The notes: generated by a model from the letters alone, not told the origin. Numbered from the stretch's first letter, positions 13,268 through 20,307 are shown. The stretch is DNA of 21,274 bases from Candidatus Bipolaricaulota bacterium (GCA_026414955.1 JAOAIA010000022.1:1-21274); one strand, 5' to 3'. Numbers and translations: made by a program.

Positions 13268-14817
13268 CTCCCATTGCCCACCGTGCGCAGCTCTCTGATC
13301 TTTGCCGAGCGTAGCAAGAACTTCGGCGTGGGATGCCCCATGCCAAACGGCGCTAACCGCATCAAATCCGAATATGTCTCCAAGGTGATCTCGGCGGGGA
13401 AAAGCTCGGTCTCCAGCTCGTGCACAGGCTCTCCAAGATCGCGCAAGATCTCTCGCGCATAGGCGCACAGGCGCTCTTGGAAGAGGGGAATATTCTCGTT
13501 GCGAATCGAAAACCCCGCAGCCATCGAGTGGCCGCCATAGCGCTCCAACAGCTCGCTGTGCTTCTCCAACGCCGCCATGATGTCGAACCCCGGAATGCTG
13601 CGGCACGACGCCCGACTGATCTCGTCCCCAATCGAGATCAGCACCGTCGGACGATAGTATTTCTCAGCTAAGTCCGAAGCGACCAGCCCGATCAGCCCAG
13701 GATTCCAATACCGCCCCGCCAGAAAGATCAGTGTTTCGCTCTGCCAATTGGGCTGGCTATGTAATTGCTCCTCGGCTTGGTAGAGCAGGTCGTCTTGGGC
13801 AATCTGACGATCTTGATTGTACGCGAGCAGCTTCGCCACGAGCGCTTCGGCTTTGCTGGGCAGAGCCGTCACCAAGAGCATGAACGCGTCACGGGGATCA
13901 CCCACACGATTCGCGGCGTTCAGCTTGGGCACGATCATATAGCCCACTTCCCCGGTCGTCAGCCGGTGGGGGTCGAGTGCCAGTTTTTCGATGAGGACGC
14001 GCAGCCCCAGACACGCCTGACCCTGAGCCACACGCCGCAACCCTTGGGCGACAAGACGCTGATTCTCAGCGCAGCCGTTGCGCACCAACGGGACCAAGTC
14101 CCCCACCGTGCCGAGCATCGCCAAGTCCAAAAATTCTTCACACGCCTGCGGGGGTAGCCCGCGCTGCTCGTAGAGCGCGCGCACCACCTGAAAGACGACC
14201 CCGACCGCGGCTAAATCTTTGTTGGGATAGGCACATCCCGGCTGCTTGGGATTGATGATCGCACACGCCGGAGGTAGCTGCGCCGGCGGATGATGATGAT
14301 CGCTGATAATGACGTCGATGCCGTGCTCTTGTAAATGAGAGACAAATTCAAATTCGGAGATACCGCAATCGGCCGTGATCAAGAGCGAGAAGCCCTCATC
14401 CCTGAGACGGCACAGGACAGCTTCGCTGAGGCCGTGCCCACGCTCCCGATCCGAGAGATCGACCTTAACGCCTTGCGCACCCAGCGCGCGCAGGGCTTTA
14501 TAGAGCAGGGCCGCGCTGGTGATGCCATCTACGTCGAAATCACCTTGAATGAAAATCTTTTCGCCCTGGCGCAGAGCGCGATCAATACGCGAGACGGCTT
14601 CCCGCACCCCGCGAAGCTCCCAGGGGGAAGAGAGATGTCCTATCTCGTGATCGAGCAATTCTGCGGGGTTCTGCGGGGCGCGAGTGGCCAAGACGCGCGC
14701 CAGCGGCGCCGAACAGCCCAACTCGCGAGCGATCTGCTCTGCTCGCTCCCCAGAAAACTCTTTGAGACGCCAGCGGCGCTGGTAGACCAGCGACCGCACC
14801 ACGGCACCGTGAGCCAT
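13069..14817 (-). CDS. recJ: Single-stranded-DNA exonuclease RecJ
   Basis: RecJ degrades single-stranded DNA 5' to 3' in recombination and mismatch or base-excision repair. The 582-aa length fits. DHH-family metal motifs are seen as GDFDVDGITS (92-101), TADCGISE (148-155) and the signature D173-H174-H175. The DHHA1 part includes YGGHSMAAGFSI, and the OB-like C-terminus ends TWTGRPQVQLEIEDI as is usual. ATG 14817 lies 7 nt after the rpsT stop, and its AGGGG site overlaps that stop, so it is probably cotranscribed with rpsT. Its last 199 nt overlap the 3' end of the convergent glycosyltransferase gene; recJ's C-terminus looks conserved, so the extension belongs to the other gene. Confidence 0.95.
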   Translation of the reverse strand: MAHGAVVRSLVYQRRWRLKEFSGERAEQIARELGCSAPLARVLATRAPQNPAELLDHEIGHLSSPWELRGVREAVSRIDRALRQGEKIFIQGDFDVDGITSAALLYKALRALGAQGVKVDLSDRERGHGLSEAVLCRLRDEGFSLLITADCGISEFEFVSHLQEHGIDVIISDHHHPPAQLPPACAIINPKQPGCAYPNKDLAAVGVVFQVVRALYEQRGLPPQACEEFLDLAMLGTVGDLVPLVRNGCAENQRLVAQGLRRVAQGQACLGLRVLIEKLALDPHRLTTGEVGYMIVPKLNAANRVGDPRDAFMLLVTALPSKAEALVAKLLAYNQDRQIAQDDLLYQAEEQLHSQPNWQSETLIFLAGRYWNPGLIGLVASDLAEKYYRPTVLISIGDEISRASCRSIPGFDIMAALEKHSELLERYGGHSMAAGFSIRNENIPLFQERLCAYAREILRDLGEPVHELETELFPAEITLETYSDLMRLAPFGMGHPTPKFLLRSAKIRELRTVGNGSQHLKLRIEAGGREFSAIGFSLGGFAYEVERAGTVGLAFKLGCDTWTGRPQVQLEIEDILEPCTVM

Positions 14818-14824
14818 GAGACCC

Positions 14825-15085
14825 CTACGCGTGCGCCACGAGTTTCATGAGGCGCGCCTTGATGCGTGCGGCTTTGTTCTTATGGATCGCGCCGTGGGCA
14901 GCGGCCTTGTCCGCAGCTTTGGCCAGATGGGACAAGAGAGCTTGGGCCTCTTGCTTTTGGCCTGCCCCCAGGTGCTTGCGAATCTGGCGGATGACTTGGC
15001 GAATGGCCCCCTTGCGCATGAGGTTGCGCAACCGGGCACGCTCGCTCTTCCGTACGGCTTTTTCTGCGGCTCGAACGTTGGGAAT
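14825..15085 (-). CDS. rpsT: 30S ribosomal protein S20, apparent AUU start
   Basis: The 86-aa product has the normal S20 length and features: the opening PNVRAAEKAVRKSERARLRN, a helical Lys/Arg-rich body, and KAAAHGAIHKNKAARIKARL near the end. S20 is an early-binding 30S protein contacting 16S helices 9 and 44. The family N-terminus (MPN...) begins exactly where ATT (15083-15085) stands. The frame closes with TGA three codons further up (15092-15094), and no ATG, GTG or TTG lies between. The next possible start, TTG 15031, would remove 18 residues. A strong AGAGGTGAT ribosome site sits 6 nt ahead of the ATT, supporting real initiation there. E. coli rpsT also uses a weak start (UUG) as part of autogenous control. 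It is first in the rpsT-recJ operon. Confidence 0.9.
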   Translation of the reverse strand: MPNVRAAEKAVRKSERARLRNLMRKGAIRQVIRQIRKHLGAGQKQEAQALLSHLAKAADKAAAHGAIHKNKAARIKARLMKLVAHA

Positions 15086-15091
15086 AGAAGA

Positions 15092-15100
15092 TCACCTCTG
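15092..15100 (-). promoter_or_regulatory. Extended Shine-Dalgarno of rpsT
   Basis: AGAGGTGAT on the minus strand can pair with most of the anti-SD tail and is 6 nt from the AUU. An unusually strong ribosome site with a very weak start codon suggests a tuned or feedback-sensitive initiation site. Confidence 0.75.
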
Positions 15101-15145
15101 AGCTTCGCGTAGTGCTACAAACACATACCGTGAGAACGCTGAAGT

Positions 15146-15174
15146 ATCTTAACAAATCAAGGCAAGGGCGTCAA
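15146..15174 (-). promoter_or_regulatory. rpsT promoter (TTGACG - 17 - TAAGAT)
   Basis: On the minus strand, TTGACG (15169-15174, 5 of 6) and TAAGAT (15146-15151, 4 of 6) are 17 nt apart. The predicted leader to the AUU is about 55 nt, long enough to hold a binding site for S20 autoregulation. The -35 lies only 11 nt from the divergent ATG 15186. Confidence 0.65.
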
Positions 15175-15185
15175 GGCCACAGCGT

Positions 15186-16385
15186 ATGCGCGAAGCGAAA
15201 TACTTGCCAGCACTCCTTCTCTGTGTTAGTCTTGTCACTATGGGATGCCCAGACGTCGTTGACTGCGTTGACGTGCACGCGATCATCCGCGAGAATGCTC
15301 GTATTCTCCAAGAACACCGAAATCGCTCACGACGCTTCCCCCAGATCTACGCGCTCTATAACACGACAGAATTGATCAGCACCTTCTCGCATCTCACCCC
15401 CAATCTCCCTTTTGATGAAGTCTTTGGGAACTATGTGCTTCCCAAGATCGCCGACGCTGCCGGCATCTGTCGCGATCGTGTGATCAATTGCGCCTACGAT
15501 AACTATATCCCGCGCACCGACACGCCCAAAGCCTATACCGTACAGTTCGGCATCGTCAACCCCAAGGTCTTAGACCCGGAGATCATCCCCAGCCTACAAG
15601 ACGGGTTCTTCTATGACCCCAATGACTTGATCAAGGACGGGCAGAATCGCGTCAAGAGCGCCCCGGAAGAGAATATAGAGGCGTTCCGGGCGCGGTTCGA
15701 CCAACTGGAAGCGATCTTAGAGAAGCACTCCGGCCCCGGCGCTGTCAGCGAAAAACTGCTCAAGATCCGCCAAGAATTTTTAGCACTGCTGGGCATAGAC
15801 GGCATCCCCGAAGTCGCGTACTCGCGCGTGCTGCAGCCCAAGACCGCCGACGTCTTAGAAGCCCTCTACCAAGAAGGGTTCCCCTTCTGGGAGATGCCTG
15901 TGCCTGAAGAGAAATATATTAAAGACACGTTTCTCGTCGAAGGGATCGACGCGCGCACGAGGCGCCGCCACGTGCGCTTTGAGAAGAATCACTTTATCTT
16001 CGAGTATGCCCCCACCCACGAGAAACGTATCCCTACCGAGAAGATCTTCGATGCTCTGAGAAACTTCGAAGTCATCCCCACGATGCCGCTGGTGATCTTG
16101 GCCACGACCACTGCACCGCAGATTCCCCATCTAGGGGGAGGAGTCTGGAAGCAGTACGCGCCCAAGCACGTCGACGCGCAGGCTGAATGGCTCGGCATCT
16201 CAGAACGCAGCGAGACGCTCATCCTCAGCACCGGCGGGCATGTCTTACTCAAAACATTTCGGCGCAATGAAGAGTTTATCGGCTTCCCGACCGTGTATTT
16301 AACGTATGGGCCAGGACGCATCCGCGAAGCCCTGGAGAACGGGTACATCCGACGAGTCGAGTTCAAGCGCCGCGTGCTGCTATGA
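15186..16385 (+). CDS. Secreted protein of unknown function (399 aa), possible lipoprotein
   Basis: I do not recognise a domain. The N-terminus has a short charged region, a hydrophobic stretch (7-19) and Cys21 in LVTMGC, which resembles a lipobox but has Thr at -3, so lipidation is uncertain. The mature part is soluble, acidic to neutral, with no further membrane segment. It is rich in short aromatic and proline-containing stretches (YDNYIPRTDTPKAYTVQFG; GFFYDPNDLIKDGQ). Two cysteines early (27, 102) and one at 94 are the only others I see in that half. ATG 15186 is chosen for the signal peptide; the ribosome site is weak. An alternative is ATG 15240 with TTGCCA-17-TAGTCT just upstream, giving a leaderless, signal-less form. 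The stop overlaps the convergent lipoprotein gene by 6 nt. Confidence 0.65.
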   Translation: MREAKYLPALLLCVSLVTMGCPDVVDCVDVHAIIRENARILQEHRNRSRRFPQIYALYNTTELISTFSHLTPNLPFDEVFGNYVLPKIADAAGICRDRVINCAYDNYIPRTDTPKAYTVQFGIVNPKVLDPEIIPSLQDGFFYDPNDLIKDGQNRVKSAPEENIEAFRARFDQLEAILEKHSGPGAVSEKLLKIRQEFLALLGIDGIPEVAYSRVLQPKTADVLEALYQEGFPFWEMPVPEEKYIKDTFLVEGIDARTRRRHVRFEKNHFIFEYAPTHEKRIPTEKIFDALRNFEVIPTMPLVILATTTAPQIPHLGGGVWKQYAPKHVDAQAEWLGISERSETLILSTGGHVLLKTFRRNEEFIGFPTVYLTYGPGRIREALENGYIRRVEFKRRVLL

Positions 16386-16799
16386 GACCGTGACGCGCGC
16401 ACGTGTGATCTCTCGCCCCCCATGACGAATCCCTACGGTGTACTGCCCGGGGCGCACGCTGACGATCTCGCCGTCATAGGGCGCTTGCCCAACACACTTG
16501 ATGCAAAAACCCTCCTTGGGGGCGATCACGGAAATGTGCACGATCAGCTCGGAGTTCTTGGTCTCTAGCATCGCGTCGAGCTGATGGCACGGATCGGGCA
16601 TGGTCATCCGCCCGGAGAACCGAATAACGCCGGGGCCAGCTTGGACCTGGGCGTCATCGGCACCTGCCCCACAACTCGCCTGCCCTTGACGAAAGCTGAG
16701 CACCGGCGAGCCGACGTCTACCATATGACGACACCCTCCTACCAATACAAGACCTGTCAGCGCCAAAGATGAGCCGAGAAACTCCCTGCGCGAAAGCAT
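16380..16799 (-). CDS. Tat-exported lipoprotein of unknown function (139 aa)
   Basis: The N-terminus carries a twin-arginine motif SRREFLG (3-9), a hydrophobic stretch and a lipobox-like VGGC with Cys23, predicting Tat export followed by lipidation. The mature part (about 115 aa) looks like a small beta-sandwich: GPGVIRFSGRMTMPDPCHQL, then strands ELIVHISVIAP, then GFCIKCVGQAPYDGEI and PGQYTVGIRHGG. It has four mature cysteines beyond the lipid one, two as CIKC, which could form disulfides or bind metal. I recall similar uncharacterised bacterial and archaeal lipoproteins but no function. ATG 16799 is chosen because AAGGAGGTGA ends 5 nt upstream. The twin-arginine signal links it functionally to the TatC encoded at 1501. 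Confidence 0.75.
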   Translation of the reverse strand: MLSRREFLGSSLALTGLVLVGGCRHMVDVGSPVLSFRQGQASCGAGADDAQVQAGPGVIRFSGRMTMPDPCHQLDAMLETKNSELIVHISVIAPKEGFCIKCVGQAPYDGEIVSVRPGQYTVGIRHGGREITRARVTVS

Positions 16800-16825
16800 A
16801 CGCTTCACCTCCTTCCGCACGCGGT

Positions 16826-16893
16826 ACGCCGATGGCTGAAGTCACCGGCTTAGCACGTGAAAGTGCGCTGAAGCACAAGCCCTCGGGCTTTGT
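16826..16893. repeat. Imperfect palindromic repeat between tusA and the Tat lipoprotein gene
   Basis: The 100-nt gap holds GGCTGAAGTCACCGGCT, sharing inverted AGCCGGTGACT with the palindrome at 11378, then a small GCAC/GTGC hairpin. It ends with a stem formed by GCACAAGCCC and GGGCTTTGTGC (one bulge, 2-nt loop). There is no T tract in either direction, so it is a poor terminator. It resembles degenerate intergenic repeats of the type built around GACT(N)AGTC. Confidence 0.5.
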
Positions 16894-16899
16894 GCTCTT

Positions 16900-17136
16900 C
16901 TAAGCCAAAAGCTTCGCGCGCTTGCGAATCACGACCTCCCAGACCCCAGAAGCGATCTCTCTCGTCCCCAGGACTTCGTGCCCTTCGCGAGTAGCGTTGC
17001 CAGGCACGTCTACACTCGCCAGCCTATCGTCTAACAGAATCGTGAGCACCTGGCCGTCTTGCAGCTCTTCCAGCGCAAGCTTGGCCTTGACGAACGTCAT
17101 GGGGCACTTGACGCCCCGCAAATCTAACAGGCTCAT
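16900..17136 (-). CDS. TusA/SirA-family sulfur carrier-like protein
   Basis: The 78-aa protein matches the TusA/YedF/SirA fold. LDLRGVKCPM places the sulfur-carrying cysteine at Cys11, followed by a long helix (FVKAKLALEEL) and strands QVLTILLDD and GVWEVVIRKR. The usual CPxP reads CPMT, as in a subgroup I have seen in thermophiles and anaerobes. Such proteins relay persulfide sulfur in tRNA thiolation, molybdenum cofactor or sulfur-energy metabolism; which applies here cannot be told. ATG 17136 overlaps the mdh stop (ATGA), so it is translated after mdh from the same mRNA. Confidence 0.88.
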   Translation of the reverse strand: MSLLDLRGVKCPMTFVKAKLALEELQDGQVLTILLDDRLASVDVPGNATREGHEVLGTREIASGVWEVVIRKRAKLLA

Positions 17137-18068
17137 AGCGGCACCTTGCTCACCGTCTCCCGCACGATCTCCGCAGCTTTCTGCAGTTGTGCCAGCTCGT
17201 CTTGCGTGAGCTTCAGCTCGAGAATCTTCTCCGCGCCGCGCGCTCCTAAGACTACGGGGACGCCCAAGAACACGTCTCTCAGCCCATACTCGCCTTGCAG
17301 CAACACCGAGCTGGGAATGATGCGCTTCTTGTCTAAAAGAATGCTCTCGATCATCTCGATCACGGCCGCCGAGGGCGCGTAGTACGCGCTGCCCTCGCCC
17401 AAGAGCTGCACGATCTCTGTCCCGCCCTTGCGCGCTCGATCTATGAGCTTCGCAATGCGCTCCGAGTCGAGCAAGTCCGTGAGGGGAATCCCAGCGACGC
17501 TAGCATATCTGGGCAGTGGCACCATCCCCACGTCGGTGTGGCCGCCGAGCACTAAGCCCTGCACGTCTTCGGCGGAGACGCCCAGCTCCAGCGCGATGAA
17601 CGTCCTCCAGCGCGCTGAATCGAGCGCCCCGCCTTGGCCGATCACGCGCTCTCTGGGGAAGCGCGTCACTCTATGGGCGACGTAGACCATCGCATCTAAA
17701 GGGTTGCTGAAGATAATAAGAATCGCGTTTGGGGAGTGTTTGGCGGCTTGCTCGGCGCAGCTGCGCACGATCTTCGTGTTGATATTTAAGAGATCTTCGC
17801 GGGACATGCCGGGCTTTCGCGGAACCCCCGCGGTGATGACGACGATCTGGGAATTTTCAGTATCTTGGTAGTCGCTCGTGCCGATGACGCCGGTGCTGAA
17901 GCCCACGAGCGGGCCGGCTTGGAGCATATCTAACGCTTTGCCCTTGGTGGGGTGTTCGCGCTCCGGGATGTCAAGCATCACAACATCGCAGAGATTGGTT
18001 TCGACAAGACGCTGGGCCATCGTGGCGCCGGTGGCTCCCGCACCAATAATAGAGACCTTTGGTCGCAT
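17133..18068 (-). CDS. mdh: Malate dehydrogenase (LDH-like, NAD-dependent)
   Basis: MDH interconverts malate and oxaloacetate in the central carbon cycle. The 311-aa protein has the dinucleotide motif GAGATG (9-14) with Asp33 ending the second strand, which favours NAD. In the substrate loop PRKPGMSR, Arg84 and Arg90 indicate malate rather than lactate specificity. LDSAR (149-153) and GGH (175-177) hold the catalytic Asp150, Arg153 and His177. The histidine motif reads GGHTDVGMVP where GGHGDTMVP is more usual. ATG 18068 is preceded by AAGGGTGA. The longest open frame starts 74 codons earlier, but that part runs into the divergent promoter and has no homology to MDH. It overlaps tusA by 4 nt. 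Confidence 0.95.
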   Translation of the reverse strand: MRPKVSIIGAGATGATMAQRLVETNLCDVVMLDIPEREHPTKGKALDMLQAGPLVGFSTGVIGTSDYQDTENSQIVVITAGVPRKPGMSREDLLNINTKIVRSCAEQAAKHSPNAILIIFSNPLDAMVYVAHRVTRFPRERVIGQGGALDSARWRTFIALELGVSAEDVQGLVLGGHTDVGMVPLPRYASVAGIPLTDLLDSERIAKLIDRARKGGTEIVQLLGEGSAYYAPSAAVIEMIESILLDKKRIIPSSVLLQGEYGLRDVFLGVPVVLGARGAEKILELKLTQDELAQLQKAAEIVRETVSKVPL

Positions 18069-18096
18069 CGTGATCACCCTTGAGAGAGATACAATC

Positions 18097-18149
18097 AGAT
18101 TAACGCAGAGTTGGGGGTATTTGCAAGTATCCGGTCTTTGGGGTAAAAA
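18097..18149. promoter_or_regulatory. Divergent mdh / uma2 promoter region sharing palindromic TTGCAA
   Basis: TTGCAA at 18121-18126 is its own reverse complement and can act as -35 in both directions. To the right it stands 17 nt from TAAAAA (18144-18149). To the left it stands 18 nt from TAATCT (18097-18102 on the minus strand). Both -10 elements are modest matches, so the assignment is tentative. Both genes have Shine-Dalgarno sites (GGGAGGA for uma2, AAGGGTGA for mdh). Confidence 0.4.
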
Positions 18150-18170
18150 AGCCGTGGGAGGAAGAGAGCT

Positions 18171-18722
18171 ATGGCGGTGCAAGTCCGCATGACAGCTCAG
18201 CAGCTCGCGGAGCTGACCGACGATCGTTATAAAAAGTCCGAGCTTGCGAAAGGAGAGCTGATCGTCATGAGCCCCACAGGATTTGAGCATGGGATCGTGA
18301 GTGCGCGGATCGCTCAGCTGTTGAGCGACTTTGTTCGGGCCAGGGAGCTAGGGTACATCTGTGGGGCGGAGACGGGCTTTCTCTTGCACCGTGACCCCGA
18401 TACGGTGCGCGCCCCCGACGTGTCATTTGTCAGAAAGGAGAAGGTCTCAGCAGGTGCTCTGCCGACATCGTTTGCCGAATTTGCTCCCGATCTGGCCGTA
18501 GAGGTCATCTCTCCCACAGATCGAAGTGATGAGATTGAACACAAGATCTCGGATTATCTCGCAGCCGGCACATGCCTCATCTGGGTCGTCTACCCACGGA
18601 CACAGACGGTCTATGTCTATCAGCGTGGGCGTGCTGTCCAGCGTCTCTCGGCCGAAGATACCCTCTCCGGGGAAGATGTGCTCCCCGGATTTTCCGTGAT
18701 CGTTGCTGAACTCTTCCCCTAA
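18171..18722 (+). CDS. Uma2-family (DUF820) restriction-endonuclease-fold protein
   Basis: The 183-aa protein follows the Uma2 family, common in Cyanobacteria, Chloroflexi and other bacteria. The N-terminal MTAQQLAEL helix and GELIVMSP strand are followed by the PD-(D/E)XK-type core: APDVSFV (acidic residue about 84), DLAVEVISP (about 106-114) and KISDYLAAG (lysine about 124), ending with WVVYPRTQTVYVY. The residues needed for a nuclease site appear intact, but substrate and role are not known for most members; they often occur in many copies per genome. ATG 18171 has GGGAGGA 8 nt upstream. Confidence 0.9.
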   Translation: MAVQVRMTAQQLAELTDDRYKKSELAKGELIVMSPTGFEHGIVSARIAQLLSDFVRARELGYICGAETGFLLHRDPDTVRAPDVSFVRKEKVSAGALPTSFAEFAPDLAVEVISPTDRSDEIEHKISDYLAAGTCLIWVVYPRTQTVYVYQRGRAVQRLSAEDTLSGEDVLPGFSVIVAELFP

Positions 18723-18723
18723 A

Positions 18724-18753
18724 TTTTCAAACCCCCGCCCTCGGTGTTACAAT
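18724..18753 (+). promoter_or_regulatory. Leaderless promoter of the 18763 gene (TTTTCA - 18 - TACAAT)
   Basis: TTTTCA (18724-18729, 4 of 6) and TACAAT (18748-18753, 5 of 6) are 18 nt apart. The -10 ends 9 nt before ATG 18763, the same geometry as resA, so transcription should begin at or within about 3 nt of the ATG. No ribosome site is present. Confidence 0.62.
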
Positions 18754-18762
18754 ACTCGCGTT

Positions 18763-19503
18763 ATGAGAAGGCTCGACACGAAGACGGAGCAGACCATCGA
18801 AAAATTCGCTCACGAAATCCAGACACTGTACGGGGACGATCTCGTCTCGCTCATTCTCTACGGGAGCGCCGCCGGGACGGATTTTGTGCCGGATCGCTCC
18901 GATCTGAATTTTCTTGTCGTTCTCAAGAGAGTGACCCCCGACGCCCTGCGCAAGGCCATGCCCCTTGTGCGAGCATGGCACCGTGAGAAGATCGCCACGC
19001 CGCTCTTCGTCGATCCGGAGTTCTTGCGGTCTTCTCTCGACGTCTTCCCCATCGAATTTCTCGATATGCAAGAGCAGCACCGCCTGCTTGCCGGCCGCGA
19101 CATCTTGCTGGAGCTGCAGATCTCTCCCAAGAACTTGCACGTGCAGTGTGAAGAGGAGCTGAAGGGCAAGCTCCTGAATCTGCGGCGTGCGTATGTAGAA
19201 ACCGGCGGACGCGTCGCGGCTTTAGAAGAGCTGATGGTCAGCTCGCTCAAGTCGTTTCTCGTCATTACACGACACCTATTGCGGTTGAAGGGGCTGCAGC
19301 CCGCCCGCGAATTCTTGGAGATCTTGGTGCAGGCCGAAGAAACGTTCGGCATCTCCCTGGAAGCGATTCGAGACGTGCATAGTCTGCGTCTGGGTATGAT
19401 TCGTCTGGAAAAATCCGACGCTCAGGCGCTCTTTGACCGATATGTGGCCGATGTCGAACAGCTCGCTGCGTGTGCCGATGCTCTCTTGAGAGAACCCCGA
19501 TGA
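18763..19503 (+). CDS. Nucleotidyltransferase-fold protein with a DxN active-site variant
   Basis: The 246-aa protein starts with a polymerase-beta-like nucleotidyltransferase domain. The GS motif lies in LILYGSAAGTDFV (about 30-42), followed by RSDLNFLVVL, where the usual metal-binding DxD reads D-L-N. The C-terminal half (about 120-246) is alpha-helical and HEPN-like in appearance, with repeated Leu and Ala heptads, possibly a substrate or dimer module. Related two-domain proteins of unknown function are frequent in bacteria. Loss of the second aspartate may reduce catalysis or be characteristic of that subgroup. The start is ATG 18763 from the promoter. The stop overlaps the TPM gene (ATGA). 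Confidence 0.75.
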   Translation: MRRLDTKTEQTIEKFAHEIQTLYGDDLVSLILYGSAAGTDFVPDRSDLNFLVVLKRVTPDALRKAMPLVRAWHREKIATPLFVDPEFLRSSLDVFPIEFLDMQEQHRLLAGRDILLELQISPKNLHVQCEEELKGKLLNLRRAYVETGGRVAALEELMVSSLKSFLVITRHLLRLKGLQPAREFLEILVQAEETFGISLEAIRDVHSLRLGMIRLEKSDAQALFDRYVADVEQLAACADALLREPR

Positions 19504-20288
19504 TCCAGAGGACTCTCGCGCTGCTTTTGTTCGTCTCATGGGGTGTGCTCGCTCAGGAGATCCCCGCGTTCCAAGGGTACGTATCGGATTACGCTGGGAT
19601 TCTCAGCCCGCAGATGCAGAAAAAACTCGCGACACTGCTGCAGGAACTTGAACAGAAGACGACAGCTCAGATAGCCGTCTTGACGGTGAAGACGACGCAG
19701 CCCCTGGACGACTTCCAGTACGCTGTCAAAGTCTTTGACAGTTGGAAGATTGGCCAGAAAGGGAAAGACAACGGCGCGCTCTTCTTCGTTGCTACCGAAG
19801 ACCGTCGCGTGAGAATCTTGACGGGCTATGGCTTAGAAGGGATTCTCCCCGACGGGAAGGTCGGCGCGATCTTAGACGAGTTCGTGCTTCCAGAGTTTCG
19901 CGCGGGGCGCTTCGACGCGGGAGTTTATAAGGGCGTCTGGGCAGTAGCGCTCGTGATCGCCAAGGATGCAGGAGTCGAACTGACCGGCGAAGCTCCGATT
20001 GATCCAGATCGTCTGCCCCGTGATGACGTCGCCCCGATCTCGTTGATCATCGCGTTGATCGTGATATTTTTCATCGCGAGTCTCATCATGCGCAGCGCGC
20101 GGCGCTCTCGGGGGGCATCTTCGATCCCGTGGTGGGTATGGATGGCGGGCATGGGCGCTGGGAGCAGGAGATCGAGCCGTGGCGGCTTGGGGAGCTTTGG
20201 TAGTTTTGGCGGGGGCTTCAGTCGTGGCGGCTTTGGGGGCTTTGGCGGCGGGCGCACCGGTGGCGGCGGCGCCGGACGTGGATGGTAA
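19500..20288 (+). CDS. TPM-domain protein with signal peptide and Gly-rich tail (YgcG family)
   Basis: The 262-aa protein has a signal peptide (1-18, cut near VLAQ), then a TPM (TLP18.3/Psb32/MOLO-1) domain, about 25-150. The TPM domain includes the opening YVSDYAGILSPQMQKKL, the strand AQIAVLTV, the NGALFFVATEDRRVRILTGYGLEGILPD core and the GVYKGVWAV helix. A membrane span lies at about 178-196. A basic segment follows, then a low-complexity tail of Gly, Ser, Phe and Arg ending in GW. The arrangement with the following lemA gene is widespread. The biochemical role is not settled; TPM proteins have been tied to photosystem repair in chloroplasts and to membrane quality control. ATG 19500 overlaps the preceding stop by 4 nt. 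Confidence 0.9.
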   Translation: MIQRTLALLLFVSWGVLAQEIPAFQGYVSDYAGILSPQMQKKLATLLQELEQKTTAQIAVLTVKTTQPLDDFQYAVKVFDSWKIGQKGKDNGALFFVATEDRRVRILTGYGLEGILPDGKVGAILDEFVLPEFRAGRFDAGVYKGVWAVALVIAKDAGVELTGEAPIDPDRLPRDDVAPISLIIALIVIFFIASLIMRSARRSRGASSIPWWVWMAGMGAGSRRSSRGGLGSFGSFGGGFSRGGFGGFGGGRTGGGGAGRGW

Positions 20289-20307
20289 AGACAAAGAAGG
20301 AGGTCCT

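Noticed and set aside
16862..16893. Hairpin with GGGCTTTGTGC as tusA terminator
   Set aside because: On the minus strand no T run follows the stem, so it is treated as part of a repeat.
17146..17382. Plus-strand open frame within mdh
   Set aside because: It is antisense to conserved MDH C-terminal sequence and has no independent signals.
20179..20307. Ala-rich hydrophobic N-terminal extension of lemA
   Set aside because: It is the shifted reading of the GGC-rich TPM tail. A strong AAGGAGG precedes ATG 20308, where the normal LemA anchor begins.
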